NCBI GenBank assembly: GCA_963742715.1 | Contig: CAVUMR010000001.1 | Span: forward strand, 744,001 to 808,000 | Reading direction: 5' to 3' | Source of the DNA: CAVUMR01 sp963742715 | GTDB taxonomy: Bacteria; Actinomycetota; Actinomycetes; Mycobacteriales; Micromonosporaceae | Length of the DNA stretch: 64,000 nucleotides | In this document: positions 24,996 to 34,057 of the stretch, piece after piece | How the letters are laid out: the number at the start of each line of letters is the position of its first letter | How positions within the stretch are numbered: the first letter of the stretch is position 1 | Notes under the pieces: model-generated | Databases searched by the model: none | Seen by the model: the letters and a program-made list of their open reading frames with translations, nothing else | Told to the model about the DNA's origin: nothing | Position numbers and translations under genes: made by a program

Positions 24996-26090
24996 GTGCG
25001 ATCCGGATTCCTGCCCGGCCTGAGGCTGTGCCGGCTGTTCTACACCGAAGCGGTACGCCCGCTGCTCGCCTCGTCCCACCCGCGGCTGCGGTACGCGGCC
25101 GCCCGGCTCGGGCCCGGCTCCGAGGTGCTCGGCTTCGACACCGAACGCTCGGTCGACCACGACTGGGGACCGCGGCTGGAGCTGTTCCTCGCGCCGGACG
25201 ACCTGGCCCGGTACGGCGCGGCCATCACCTCGCTGTTGACCGACCGGCTGCCGGCGGAGGTACACGGCTGGTCGACGCACTTCGAACCGGCCGAGGGCAG
25301 GATCCGGACGATGGCGCCGACCACCGGTCCGGTCGCGCACCGGGTGCTGGTCACCGAGCTGGGCTCCTGGTGTACCGACCTGCTCGGCTTCGACCCTCGG
25401 GCCGGCGTCGGCACGCTCGACTGGCTGGCCACGCCCGCGCAGCGGCTCGCCGAGGTGACCGGCGGGGCGGTCTTCCACGACGACCACGGTTGGCTGACCG
25501 CGATCCGCCGGGACCTGCGCTGGTACCCGGACGACGTGTGGCGGTACCTGCTCGCCTGCCAGTGGCTGCGGATCTCGCAGGAGGAGGCATTCGTCGGGCG
25601 TACCGCCGAGGCGGGTGACGAGCTCGGCAGCCGGATTCTCGCCGCGCGACTGGCCCGTGAGGTCATGCAACTGTGCCTGCTGCTGGCCCGCCGGTACCCG
25701 CCGTACAGCAAGTGGCTGGGGCGGGCGTTCACCGCGCTGCCGGACGTGGGGCCGATCGCGGTCGCGCTGGATCACGCGGTGCGGGCCGACGACGCCGTGC
25801 GGCGGCAGGACGCGCTGTGTACCGCGTACGAGGCCACCGGCGCCTGGCAGAACCGGCTCGGACTGTGCGCGCCGGTCGACCCGGGCCGCCGACCGTTCTT
25901 CGACCGGCCGTACGAGGTGATCGACGCGGCCCGTTTCGCCGACGCGCTACTCGCGCGGGTCGACGATCCGGCGATCGCCGCGCTGCCGCCGGTCGGCGCG
26001 ATCCACCAGTACGCCGACAGCTCCGACGTACTGACCGACCCGGAGCTGTGCCGCACCATCGCGGGTGCCCTGTGGCGCCGGCACGGGTGA
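24996..26090 (+). CDS. DUF4037 domain protein
   Basis: 364 aa. Conserved features are SSHPRLRYAAARLGPGSEVL, GFDTERSVDHDWGPRLELF (an acidic cluster reminiscent of nucleotidyltransferase folds), WLATPAQRLAEVTGG, and WLRISQEEAFVGRTAEAGDE. The family often occurs in actinobacteria near signalling or transport genes but has no assigned reaction. The GTG start follows TACCGT by 6 nt, so the transcript may be leaderless even though the PP2C gene ends only 16 bp upstream. It ends in a stem-loop shared with the convergent lactate permease gene. Confidence 0.82.
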   Translation: MRSGFLPGLRLCRLFYTEAVRPLLASSHPRLRYAAARLGPGSEVLGFDTERSVDHDWGPRLELFLAPDDLARYGAAITSLLTDRLPAEVHGWSTHFEPAEGRIRTMAPTTGPVAHRVLVTELGSWCTDLLGFDPRAGVGTLDWLATPAQRLAEVTGGAVFHDDHGWLTAIRRDLRWYPDDVWRYLLACQWLRISQEEAFVGRTAEAGDELGSRILAARLAREVMQLCLLLARRYPPYSKWLGRAFTALPDVGPIAVALDHAVRADDAVRRQDALCTAYEATGAWQNRLGLCAPVDPGRRPFFDRPYEVIDAARFADALLARVDDPAIAALPPVGAIHQYADSSDVLTDPELCRTIAGALWRRHG

Positions 26091-26106
26091 CCCGCGCCGG
26101 CGCCAC
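26072..26106. terminator. Bidirectional stem-loop between DUF4037 and lctP genes
   Basis: An 11-bp perfect stem (gtggcgccggc, 26072-26082, with its complement at 26096-26106) encloses a 13-nt loop that itself contains a cgggt/acccg pairing. The DUF4037 stop codon (26088-26090) lies in the loop. Suits both convergent transcripts. Confidence 0.7.
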
Positions 26107-26118
26107 GAGGTGACCCCG

Positions 26119-27918
26119 CTACGGGACCATCCAGCTCAGTACCGCGGTGGACTGCAGGTACGCGAGTACGCACATGCCGGCGAGCAGCAGCAGGCTCCAC
26201 CCGAACACGCGGCGGAACAGGTCGCCCTCCCGACCGGCCAGACCCACCGCGCTCGCGGCGATGGCGAGGTTCTGCGGCGAGATCATCTTGCCCAGTACGC
26301 CGCCGGAGGAGTTCGACGCGGCCATCAGCACCGGATCCAGTCCGGCCTTGCCCGCGGCGGTCACCTGCAACGCGCCGAACAGTGAGTTCGACGAGGTGTC
26401 CGAACCGGTCACCGCGACCCCGAGCCAGCCGAGAATCGGCGAGATCAGCGCGAACAGCCCGCCGGCGCCGGCCATCCAGGTACCGAGGGTGGCGGTCTGT
26501 CCGCTCGCGTTCATCACGAACGCGAGCGCCAGCACGGTCATCACGGTGAGGATCGCCCAGGCCAGCTGCCGGAGGGTACGCCCGTACGCCTCGAGCGCGC
26601 GGGCCGGCGAGAGCCGCAGGATCGGCATCGTGATGAGCCCGGCGAACAGCAGCAGCGTGCCGGTGGCCCCCAACCAGTTGAACTTGAACACCGGGATCGT
26701 GGACGCCTTGCCGGCCGCGTTCTCCAGGTGCAACCCCGGCCAGTTGAACGTCCTGGTGACCGAGTCGAGCGTGTCCTTGAGCCAGCCCCACTGGGTGGCC
26801 AGCACGAACACGACCACGATCACCACGTACGGCGCGTACGCCCGGGCCACCTCGGCCGGGGTGTCCTGGACGTCGTCGGTACGGTCCACCGCGTCGCCGC
26901 CGGTACCGGCTCGTGCCGGCCGGTCGCCCGGGCCCACACCCGCTTCGTCGGTGTCGTCGGCCGACACCGGACCAGCCGGGCCGTCCAGCACATCGGTGTC
27001 CGTGCCGGAACCGCCGCTGACCCGCGCGCGTACCCCACCGGAAGCAGGACCGCCACCGGCCGCGACCGCCGCGTCGGCGTCGACCGGCTCGCCGAGCTGG
27101 CGGCTCATTGTCGGCATCACGCGCACCACGCCGACGGTGACCACGGCGCTGAACAGCGCGGCCACGATGTCCGCAAGCGGGATCGAGATGTAGTTGGACG
27201 TGACGAACTGGGCGATGCCGAAGGCCGCGCCCGCGGTCAACGCCGGCGCCCAGGTCTCCCGGACACCACGCCAGCCGTCGACCAGTCCGACCAGCGCGAG
27301 CGGTACCAGGAACGACAGGATCGGGGTCTGCCGACCGACCATCGCGCCCAGGTCATCCACCGGCAGCCCGCTGATCGTGCCGAGCGTGACGATCGGTACC
27401 GCCAGCGCGCCGAACGCCACCGGCGCGGTGTTGGCCAGCAGCGCCGCGGCCGCGGCCCGCATCGGCGCGAAGCCGACCGCGATGAGCATCACCGCGGTGA
27501 TCGCCACCGGGGTACCGAAGCCGGCCAGGCCCTCCAGCAGCGCGCCGAAACAGAACGCGATGATGATGGCCTGGATCCGCTGGTCCTCGCTCACCCGGGA
27601 GAACGACCGGCGCAACACGTCGAAGTGTCCACTGGAGACGGTCATCTGGTAGATCCAGATGGCGTTGATGACGATCCACAGGATCGGGAAGAAGCCGAAC
27701 GCGGCGCCTTCCGTACCGGCCAGCAGAGCCGACCCAACCGGCATCGGGTAGACCACCACGGCGACCAGGATGGCCACCGCCAGCGAAATCAGCGAGGCCA
27801 TCCACGCTTTCATCCGCAGGACGCCGAGCAGCACGAACAGGGTCAGCAGGGGTAGGGCAGCGAAGAGCGCGGACCAGGCGAGCGAATCCGCCACCGGGTC
27901 GAGCACCTGACGGTACAT
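26119..27918 (-). CDS. lctP: L-lactate permease (LctP family)
   Basis: 599 aa with about thirteen membrane segments. FGALLEGLAGFGTPVAITA, ALLANTAPVAFGALAVPI and the C-terminal SDTSSNSLFGALQ and NSSGGVLGKMISPQN are hallmark stretches of LctP/GlcA carriers, which import lactate or glycolate with protons. A hydrophilic, Gly/Asp/Thr-rich insert of about 80 residues (near 275-350) widens a central loop and is unlike the compact loop of enterobacterial members. The ATG at 27918 has GGTGAT upstream. It is the last gene of the glcD-glcE-glcF run, 58 bp after glcF, so uptake and oxidation of the same hydroxy acid are likely coupled. Confidence 0.92.
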   Translation of the reverse strand: MYRQVLDPVADSLAWSALFAALPLLTLFVLLGVLRMKAWMASLISLAVAILVAVVVYPMPVGSALLAGTEGAAFGFFPILWIVINAIWIYQMTVSSGHFDVLRRSFSRVSEDQRIQAIIIAFCFGALLEGLAGFGTPVAITAVMLIAVGFAPMRAAAAALLANTAPVAFGALAVPIVTLGTISGLPVDDLGAMVGRQTPILSFLVPLALVGLVDGWRGVRETWAPALTAGAAFGIAQFVTSNYISIPLADIVAALFSAVVTVGVVRVMPTMSRQLGEPVDADAAVAAGGGPASGGVRARVSGGSGTDTDVLDGPAGPVSADDTDEAGVGPGDRPARAGTGGDAVDRTDDVQDTPAEVARAYAPYVVIVVVFVLATQWGWLKDTLDSVTRTFNWPGLHLENAAGKASTIPVFKFNWLGATGTLLLFAGLITMPILRLSPARALEAYGRTLRQLAWAILTVMTVLALAFVMNASGQTATLGTWMAGAGGLFALISPILGWLGVAVTGSDTSSNSLFGALQVTAAGKAGLDPVLMAASNSSGGVLGKMISPQNLAIAASAVGLAGREGDLFRRVFGWSLLLLAGMCVLAYLQSTAVLSWMVP

Positions 27919-27976
27919 CTGCGATCACCTCACACGAGGGGGGAGCGTCGGGGCGACCTCGCGGGCGCCGCCAGCA

Positions 27977-29491
27977 TCAGCCGGGCACACGAGGGCGCCG
28001 GCCTGGCGCGAGCAACGCGCTGACCGGCAGCCCGCGCAGCGACGCGTCGAGTACCTCGACGGTGTGCGCGAGCGGTATCGGGTTCTCGCCGCGCCGGCGC
28101 GACGTTGCGTCCGGCTTGGATGGGGTACGGCCGCGCCGGCCGGCACGAGGCTCCGGCGTACACGCGGCTATCTGCAGCAGGCAGCCCGGGTTACCGGCCA
28201 CCAGCAACTCCGCACCGGTGGCCGCGACGTTGGCTGCCTTGCGTTCGCCCAGTTCACGGGCGGGTTCGGGCTGGAGCAGGTTGTACACACCGGCCGAGCC
28301 GCAGCAGATGTCCGGCTCCGCGATCTCGACCAGCTCCAGGTCGGGGATGCCGCGTAGCAGCGCCCGCGGCTGGCTGCGCACCCGCTGCATGTGCGCGAGG
28401 TGGCAGGCGTCGTGGTAGGCGACCCGCGCCGGTAGCGGGTGCCGGGTGGCGACCGGCCCGAGCTCGACCAGCAGCTCGGTCACGTCGCGCACCTTGGCCG
28501 CCAGCGCGGCGGCGCGCGCGGCGTACCGGTCGTCGTCGGCGAGCAGTTCGCCGTACTCCTTGAGCACCGAGCCACACCCGGCCGCGTCCGTGACCAGGAA
28601 GTCCACTCCAGCTTCGGTGAACGTGTCGATCGTCCGGCGGGCGAACCGGCGCGCCTCGTCTGCCCGTCCGACGTGCTCGGACAGCGAGCCGCAGCAGCTC
28701 TGGCCGGCCGGCGCCAGGACCTCGCAGCCCTCGGCCGCCAGCACCCGGGCGGTCGCCGCGGTCACCTGCGGGAAGAACGCACTCTGCACACAGCCGGTCA
28801 GCAGGCCGACCACCGCCCGTCGCTCCCCCACCGCCGGAATCACGGTCGGCAGTGGTGGGGTACGCCGCAGCGGCGGCGCGAGCCGTTCCATCGCGGCGAG
28901 CGACGGCGCGAGCCGGTCCAGCAGTCCGGTACGACGGAGCAGCCGCGGCAGGCCGGTCCGCTGGTACAGCGTGAGCGGCCCGCGCAGCGCGCGCAGTCGC
29001 CGCGGGTACGGGAACAGCGAGAAGATCGCCTTGCGCAGCGCCCGCTCGCCGGCCGACCGCGGGTACCGCCGCTCGACCTGCCCGCGGGTGTCCTCGATCA
29101 GCCGCTGGTACTGCACCCCGGACGGGCACGCGGTCACGCACGCCATGCAGCCGAGGCAGGCGTCGAAGTGGCCGACCATCGCGTCGGACATCGGTGCGCC
29201 TTCGAGTCCCTGCTTCATCAGGTGGATCCGCCCCCGGGGCGAGTCCATCTCCTCCCCCCACAGCACGTACGTGGGGCAGGTCGGCAGGCAGAAGCCGCAA
29301 TGTACGCAGTCCTCGATGAGGTCCAGGCTCGGCGGCCGCTCGTCGTCGAACGCCGAGGTCGCGGCGTCCCGGGCCAGCCCCGTGTCCGACGGGCGCGCGG
29401 TGTCGGCCGGGGCGCTCGCGTCGGACGGCCGGTCGCTGTCGGCTGGACGGGCGCCGGCCGGGCGGGTCGGCCCGCTCTCGAAGGCGGTCAT
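27977..29491 (-). CDS. glcF: Glycolate/lactate oxidase iron-sulfur subunit (GlcF type)
   Basis: 504 aa. Two 4Fe-4S motifs are seen at the N-terminal side (CVHCGFCLPTCP and CLGCMACVTACPSG), and two cysteine-rich CCG-type domains follow (GQSCCGSLSEH, DICCGSAGVYN). Such subunits pass electrons from the FAD subunits to the quinone pool at the membrane. The first 50 residues are an extra Asp/Ala/Pro-rich stretch. The ATG overlaps the glcE stop by one base (TGATG), which argues for translational coupling. The C-terminus has an extra basic segment (PRAGRRGRTPSKPDAT). Confidence 0.9.
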   Translation of the reverse strand: MTAFESGPTRPAGARPADSDRPSDASAPADTARPSDTGLARDAATSAFDDERPPSLDLIEDCVHCGFCLPTCPTYVLWGEEMDSPRGRIHLMKQGLEGAPMSDAMVGHFDACLGCMACVTACPSGVQYQRLIEDTRGQVERRYPRSAGERALRKAIFSLFPYPRRLRALRGPLTLYQRTGLPRLLRRTGLLDRLAPSLAAMERLAPPLRRTPPLPTVIPAVGERRAVVGLLTGCVQSAFFPQVTAATARVLAAEGCEVLAPAGQSCCGSLSEHVGRADEARRFARRTIDTFTEAGVDFLVTDAAGCGSVLKEYGELLADDDRYAARAAALAAKVRDVTELLVELGPVATRHPLPARVAYHDACHLAHMQRVRSQPRALLRGIPDLELVEIAEPDICCGSAGVYNLLQPEPARELGERKAANVAATGAELLVAGNPGCLLQIAACTPEPRAGRRGRTPSKPDATSRRRGENPIPLAHTVEVLDASLRGLPVSALLAPGRRPRVPG

Positions 29492-30780
29492 CAGATCCCT
29501 CCCACGAACCGGCCGGGCGCGAGCCGGCGGTCCGGGTCGAACCGGTGCTTGACCCGCCGCATCAGCTCGAGTCCGGGCACCGGGCCCCAGGCGTCCACCA
29601 CCGCGCGTACCTCGGCCGGCGCCTGCAGCAGCACGCACGAGCCGGTACCGGCGAGCACCGCCCGCGCCGCCTCCACCGCCGCGGCCACCCGGACCGGTTC
29701 GGTGGTACGGGGGAGCCCGGCGTACACCAGTCCGGTGCCGGCCGAGCCCCGTACCGACAGGTCGCCGCCGGCCGCACCGCGCAGCGCGGACAGTGCCGGC
29801 GCCAGCCCCGCGATCGGCGTGGTGAGCTGCAGCCCGATCTCGTCCTGGTCGAACGGGCAGCGCCCCCACCACGCCGGCGACGTGTCGGTCACGGTGGCCG
29901 CGGCGCCGAGTAGTGCGGCGGCCGCTTCGGCGCGGGCTGGTACGCCGCCGGCCCCGCCTTCGAGGAGTACGGCCAGTTCGCCTTCTCTCCCGTCACTGCC
30001 CGCCGGCCCGCGGTTGGTGGCGGGCCAGTCCAGTTCGACCGCGGCCGGTACCAGTTGACTGGCGACCACCCGCGCGGTCAGCTCGCCGGCCTCGGCCGGA
30101 GTACCGACCGGCACGCTCACCCACGCCTGCGCCGGCGGCAGCGGGTGCAGCCGGAACGCGGCCACGGTCAGGATCGCGAGCGTGCCGTACGAGCCGGCCA
30201 CGAGCTTGCCGACGTCGTACCCGGCCACGTTCTTGACGACCTTCCCGCCGGAGCGCGCGACCACGCCGTCCGCGCGTACCACGGTGGCACCGATCAGCAG
30301 GTCGCGCGGGCCGCCGTACTGCAGCCGCAGCGGTCCGGCCACACCGGTGGCGACGGTCCCACCGACCGTGCCTGCTGCCTCCCCGCCGGACACCATCGGA
30401 TCGAGCGCGAGCCGCTGCTTGGCCGGTGCGACGGTCGCCTGCAGTTCGGCCATCGGGGTGCCGGCACGCGCGACGACGACCAGGTCACCCGCGGCGTGCT
30501 CCACCACCCCGGTCAGCTTGGACAGGTCGAGCAGCAGGTCGACCGCCTCCGGTGGCGCGCCCCAGCCCTGCTTGGTACCGGCGCCCCGCACGACCACGCG
30601 CAAGTACTGCTTCACCGCTACCGCCAGTACCGCCGCACAGTCCGCTGTGGACGACGGTGCGGCCACATAGCGGGCCGGTACCCCCGCGATCGCCTCGCCG
30701 TCCTCGGCGGCCCGGGCGTCCCCGCAGGCGTCGACCAGGGCGGCGACGATGCCACCCGACACCGCGGCACCCGCCGCCAT
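29491..30780 (-). CDS. glcE: FAD-binding oxidoreductase subunit (GlcE type)
   Basis: 429 aa. The PCMH-type FAD-binding fold is shown by VVVRGAGTKQGWG, LALDPMVSGGEAAGTVGGTV and GGKVVKNVAGYDVGKLVAGS. The substrate-side domain is shorter than in GlcD, as expected for GlcE. Together with GlcD and GlcF it forms the membrane-associated glycolate (or D-lactate) dehydrogenase. Start and stop overlap both neighbours by one base (TGATG on each side), so the three subunits are made from one coupled message. Confidence 0.88.
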   Translation of the reverse strand: MAAGAAVSGGIVAALVDACGDARAAEDGEAIAGVPARYVAAPSSTADCAAVLAVAVKQYLRVVVRGAGTKQGWGAPPEAVDLLLDLSKLTGVVEHAAGDLVVVARAGTPMAELQATVAPAKQRLALDPMVSGGEAAGTVGGTVATGVAGPLRLQYGGPRDLLIGATVVRADGVVARSGGKVVKNVAGYDVGKLVAGSYGTLAILTVAAFRLHPLPPAQAWVSVPVGTPAEAGELTARVVASQLVPAAVELDWPATNRGPAGSDGREGELAVLLEGGAGGVPARAEAAAALLGAAATVTDTSPAWWGRCPFDQDEIGLQLTTPIAGLAPALSALRGAAGGDLSVRGSAGTGLVYAGLPRTTEPVRVAAAVEAARAVLAGTGSCVLLQAPAEVRAVVDAWGPVPGLELMRRVKHRFDPDRRLAPGRFVGGI

Positions 30781-32264
30781 CAGTACGCCTCCGCCAGACC
30801 GGCCGCCTGTGCCGGGTGTACGCCCGAGCGCTTGCGCGGGACTTCGCCACACAGCCGCGGAGTCGGGAACACCTTGCCCGGGTTGCACCGGTTGGCCGCG
30901 TCGAACGCGCACCTGACCAGGTGCATCGTGTCCAGGTCGTCGTCGCTGAACATCCGCGTCATGTACTTCGACTTGTCCACGCCGACGCCGTGTTCACCGG
31001 TGATCGAGCCGCCGTGGGTGATGCACAGGTCGAGGATCGCGCCGGACACCTCCTCGGCCCGCTCGCCCTGCCCGGAGATCCGCTCGTCGAAGAGCACCAG
31101 CGGGTGCAGGTTGCCGTCGCCGGCGTGGAAGACGTTCGCCACCCGTACCCCGGTCTCGGCGGACAGCGCGGCTATCGACCGCAGTACCTCCGGCAGCGCG
31201 GTACGGGGAATCACGCCGTCCTGCACGATGTAGTCCGGGCTGATCCGGCCCACCGCCGCGAACGCCGACTTGCGGCCCTTCCACATCTCGGCCCGCTCGA
31301 CGTCGTCCACGGCCACCCGCAGCTCGAACGCACCGGCCTGCTCGCAGTGTCGTTGTACCGCCTCGAACTGCTCGGCCACATCGGCGGCCGAACCGTCCAG
31401 CTCCACCACCAGCACCGCGCCGGCCCCGGCCGGGTAGTGGCAGGCGACCGCGGCCTCGGCCGCCTCGATGGACAGCGCGTCCATCATCTCGATCGCGGCC
31501 GGGGTGATGCCGGCGGCGATGATCGCCGACACCGCGGTGCCGGCGTCGTCGGTCCCGTGGAAACCGGCGAGCAGGGTCTGTACCGCCTCCGGCGCCCGGA
31601 GCAGGCGCACCACCACCTTGGTGGCGATGCCGAGCGTCCCCTCCGAGCCGACGAACACGCCGAGCAGGTCGTACCCGGGAGCCGTCACGGCCTTGCCGCC
31701 GCCGAGCCAGAGCACCTCACCGTCCGGAGTGACGATTTCGGCTCCGGTCACGTGGTGCACGGTGAAGCCGTACTTCAGGCAGTGCGCGCCGCCCGAGTTC
31801 TCCGCGACGTTCCCGCCGATCGAACAGATCTGCTGGCTGGACGGGTCCGGCGCGTAGTAGTAACCCTCCGGGGCGGCCGCCCTGGTCACGGCCAGGTTGA
31901 TCACGCCAGGTTCGACCACGGCCCGTTGATTGGGTACGTCGATCTCGATGATCCGGCGCATCCGGCTGGTGACCACGAGGACGCCCTCGGCGATCGGAAG
32001 CGCGCCACCGGACAGGCCGGTACCCGAGCCCCGCGCGACGAACGGCACCTCTTCGTCGCGGCAGGCGCGTACCACCGCGACGACCTGCTCGGTGGTCTCC
32101 GGCAACACCACGAGTCCGGGCGATACCGCATAGTGGGTCAGCCCGTCGCACTCATAGGTGCGCAGCCGGGCCGGGTCGGTGATGATCGCTTCGGGAGCCA
32201 GTACGCCGTGCAGCCGGGCGGCCACCGCCGCGGGCCCGGCAGGTACACCGTCGGGGTCGACCAT
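30780..32264 (-). CDS. glcD: FAD-linked glycolate/D-lactate oxidase catalytic subunit (GlcD type)
   Basis: 494 aa. The FAD-binding part contains VPFVARGSGTGLSGGALP, CSIGGNVAENSGG, and GSEGTLGIAT. The C-terminal catalytic domain has FHAGDGNLHP with the His residues of the active site, and ITHGGSITGEHGVGVDKS. These are the signatures of GlcD and D-lactate dehydrogenases; sequence cannot separate the two substrates. The ATG at 32264 is preceded by GGGAGG. First gene of glcD-glcE-glcF-lctP; it is divergent from a MazG-like gene across 316 bp that should hold the operon promoter. No regulator gene is adjacent. Confidence 0.92.
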   Translation of the reverse strand: MVDPDGVPAGPAAVAARLHGVLAPEAIITDPARLRTYECDGLTHYAVSPGLVVLPETTEQVVAVVRACRDEEVPFVARGSGTGLSGGALPIAEGVLVVTSRMRRIIEIDVPNQRAVVEPGVINLAVTRAAAPEGYYYAPDPSSQQICSIGGNVAENSGGAHCLKYGFTVHHVTGAEIVTPDGEVLWLGGGKAVTAPGYDLLGVFVGSEGTLGIATKVVVRLLRAPEAVQTLLAGFHGTDDAGTAVSAIIAAGITPAAIEMMDALSIEAAEAAVACHYPAGAGAVLVVELDGSAADVAEQFEAVQRHCEQAGAFELRVAVDDVERAEMWKGRKSAFAAVGRISPDYIVQDGVIPRTALPEVLRSIAALSAETGVRVANVFHAGDGNLHPLVLFDERISGQGERAEEVSGAILDLCITHGGSITGEHGVGVDKSKYMTRMFSDDDLDTMHLVRCAFDAANRCNPGKVFPTPRLCGEVPRKRSGVHPAQAAGLAEAY

Positions 32265-32580
32265 CGGCACCTCCCGCGGCCTTGCCACCCGCGCCGAACG
32301 CCTTTGGCGCAGCGGCCCAACGATCACCGTCGGCCCGTCGCTGCGCCAGGTGCGCGGCCCGTTTCCGCTGTACGGAAGCGGGATTTCGGTCCTGTGTCCG
32401 AACCGTATGGTCCGCTCTGGGGGCGGTCAACGCCACTTCAGCGGCGCTGATCCCGGCGGTCGGCCAGCCGCGACGAACGGTCGGAACACTCGCTCGACAG
32501 CGCATATCGGGACGCTTTCCCTCACCCGGCCGTGGCGGCTGACCGCGGGCGCGGCGCAGGTCCACATCGAGGAGGCACGT
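32265..32580. other. Divergent intergenic region, glcD and MazG-like gene
   Basis: 316 bp containing the promoters of both genes. I could not pick a convincing -35/-10 pair or operator palindrome by eye. Confidence 0.4.
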
Positions 32581-32901
32581 TTGACCGGGAACGGACAGCC
32601 CGTGGAGAAGCTGGTGCGGGACCGGATCCCGCAGGTCATCCGGGCCAACGGCGAGGAGCCGGTGGTACGCGTGGCCAGCGAAGCTGAGTACCGCGGCCTG
32701 CTGCGCGCAAAGCTGCGCGAGGAGGTCGAGGAGTTCCTCGCGTCCGAGGAGCCGGAGGAACTGGCCGACATCCTCGAGGTGATCGCCGCGCTCGCGGAGG
32801 ACGTCGGGGTCGGCTGGAACGAGCTGCAGAAGCTACGGGAACAGAAGGCGGCAACGCGGGGCCGGTTCGCCGATCGAATCGTCTGGACTCCCGGCTCCTA
32901 G
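32581..32901 (+). CDS. MazG-like nucleoside triphosphate pyrophosphohydrolase
   Basis: 106 aa of the all-alpha NTP pyrophosphohydrolase fold. It shows KLVRDRIPQVIRANGEEP, then the metal-binding helices with KLREEVEEFLASEEPEELADI and ILEVIAALA, where the EExxE and ExxD acids bind Mg. Members of this KLVRDRIP subgroup resemble phosphoribosyl-ATP pyrophosphatase and probably cleave non-canonical nucleotides. The start is a TTG at 32581 supported by GAGGAGG at 5 nt; a GTG at MEKLVRD is the alternative. Confidence 0.82.
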   Translation: MTGNGQPVEKLVRDRIPQVIRANGEEPVVRVASEAEYRGLLRAKLREEVEEFLASEEPEELADILEVIAALAEDVGVGWNELQKLREQKAATRGRFADRIVWTPGS

Positions 32902-33193
32902 CGCGATCTGCCACCGCACCCGATCCAGCTGCGGTGCTGCGTGGATGTCGCATTCATCGGCCAAAGTTTCTTCTGTGGATAACCGTTCTGGCTGGCCGGA
33001 ATTGTCATACCTCTCTCATAGGTTCTGGGCATGGACGAGCGCGGGGTGACGGCAGCCGGTTTGGCTGGCGTTCCCGCGCGCCCGGGCTCGGTTGGTGTGG
33101 TGGATGAGCCGATTCCGGCTGGGTAGTGATCTTCAACGTGGGCCAGCGGGTGGGTGCCCGTGGCAAGGAAGCAGAGCTGTGGGTACCCGACTG
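32902..33193. other. Convergent intergenic region with a possible 31-aa ORF
   Basis: 292 bp between the MazG-like stop and the stop of the RsbU-like gene. An ATG at 33031 opens a 31-codon frame ending at 33126, and TAGGTT (33019-33024) lies 6 nt before it, as in leaderless genes. The peptide has no recognisable feature. A perfect TTATCCACA on the minus strand (32974-32982) is isolated. Confidence 0.4.
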
Positions 33194-34057
33194 TCAGCTC
33201 GGCGTCCAGCGAACCGCGACGGCGAGCGTGTCGTCGACGTGGCCCTCGCTCAGCACCTCGTTCACCACGTGGCGCGGCAGCTGTTCGGTCGGCGTACGAC
33301 CGGACTCACCGCACACCTCGGCTAACCGGTCCAGACCAGCGATGACGTCTCGGGTGCTTTCGATCAGGCCATCGGTGTACAGCATGAGCGCCTCACCGGG
33401 CATCAACTGGACTTCGACCACCTCGTCGCTACCGGCGTCGGGATAGCCGAACCCGCGACCGGAAGCCTCCAGGTACCGGGCACCGCCGTTCGGGTCGAGT
33501 ACCAGCGCCGGGGGGTGGCCGGCACCGGCGAGCAACAGCTCGCCACTGCGCGGGTGCAGGCGTCCGACCAGCGCGGTCGCCATTACGTCCGGGTTCTGCG
33601 CCTCGATCAGATCGTTCGCGTGCGCGAACAGCCGGTTCAGCGGGTGCCCCTCGAACACCAGGGTGCGTAGCGCGTGGGTGATGTGCAGCGCGTCCCGGGT
33701 GCTCTGTACGCCGTGGCCCATCACGTCCACGATGGCCAGATGCAATGAGCCGTCCGGGAGTACCACCCAGTCGTAGAGGTCCCCGCCGGTGGGAGAGTTC
33801 GGCTCGGCCGGCAGGTAGTGCACCGCCAACTCCACCCCGGCGACTACCGGTGGTGGCGGCCGCAGCGCGTCCTCAAGCTCACGGAACACCAGCCGCTGTA
33901 CCTGGCGAATCTTCTCGTCGCGCTGTTCGAGCTGCACGTAAAGCGCCATCACCCCGCGGTTGGTCTGCTCCAACTCGTCGGCGAGCGCGCGTACCTGCGA
34001 CTGGGTCAGCTCCAGTTCGGCCTGCAGCCGCGCGATCGTCGGATCCATCGAACTCAC
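33194..34057 (-). CDS. RsbU-like PP2C phosphatase with N-terminal coiled coil
   Basis: 287 aa. Residues 5-65 are a heptad-rich coiled coil (LQAELELTQSQVRALADELE), and the rest is a SpoIIE-type PP2C domain with GGDLYDWVVL, IVDVMGHGVQSTRDAL, MLYTDGLIE and DDTLAVAV. All metal-binding Asp residues of the family are present. In Bacillus, RsbU is switched on by RsbT through a coiled-coil N-terminus and then dephosphorylates the STAS antagonist RsbV. This gene ends the rsbR-S-T cassette and its GTG overlaps the preceding stop by 4 bp (GTGA), so it is the likely output of the stressosome. Confidence 0.87.
   Translation of the reverse strand: MSSMDPTIARLQAELELTQSQVRALADELEQTNRGVMALYVQLEQRDEKIRQVQRLVFRELEDALRPPPPVVAGVELAVHYLPAEPNSPTGGDLYDWVVLPDGSLHLAIVDVMGHGVQSTRDALHITHALRTLVFEGHPLNRLFAHANDLIEAQNPDVMATALVGRLHPRSGELLLAGAGHPPALVLDPNGGARYLEASGRGFGYPDAGSDEVVEVQLMPGEALMLYTDGLIESTRDVIAGLDRLAEVCGESGRTPTEQLPRHVVNEVLSEGHVDDTLAVAVRWTPS

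Noticed and set aside
32974..32982. Perfect TTATCCACA DnaA box as a sign of an origin
   Set aside because: Only one box, no AT-rich stretch, and no dnaA/dnaN/gyrB neighbours.
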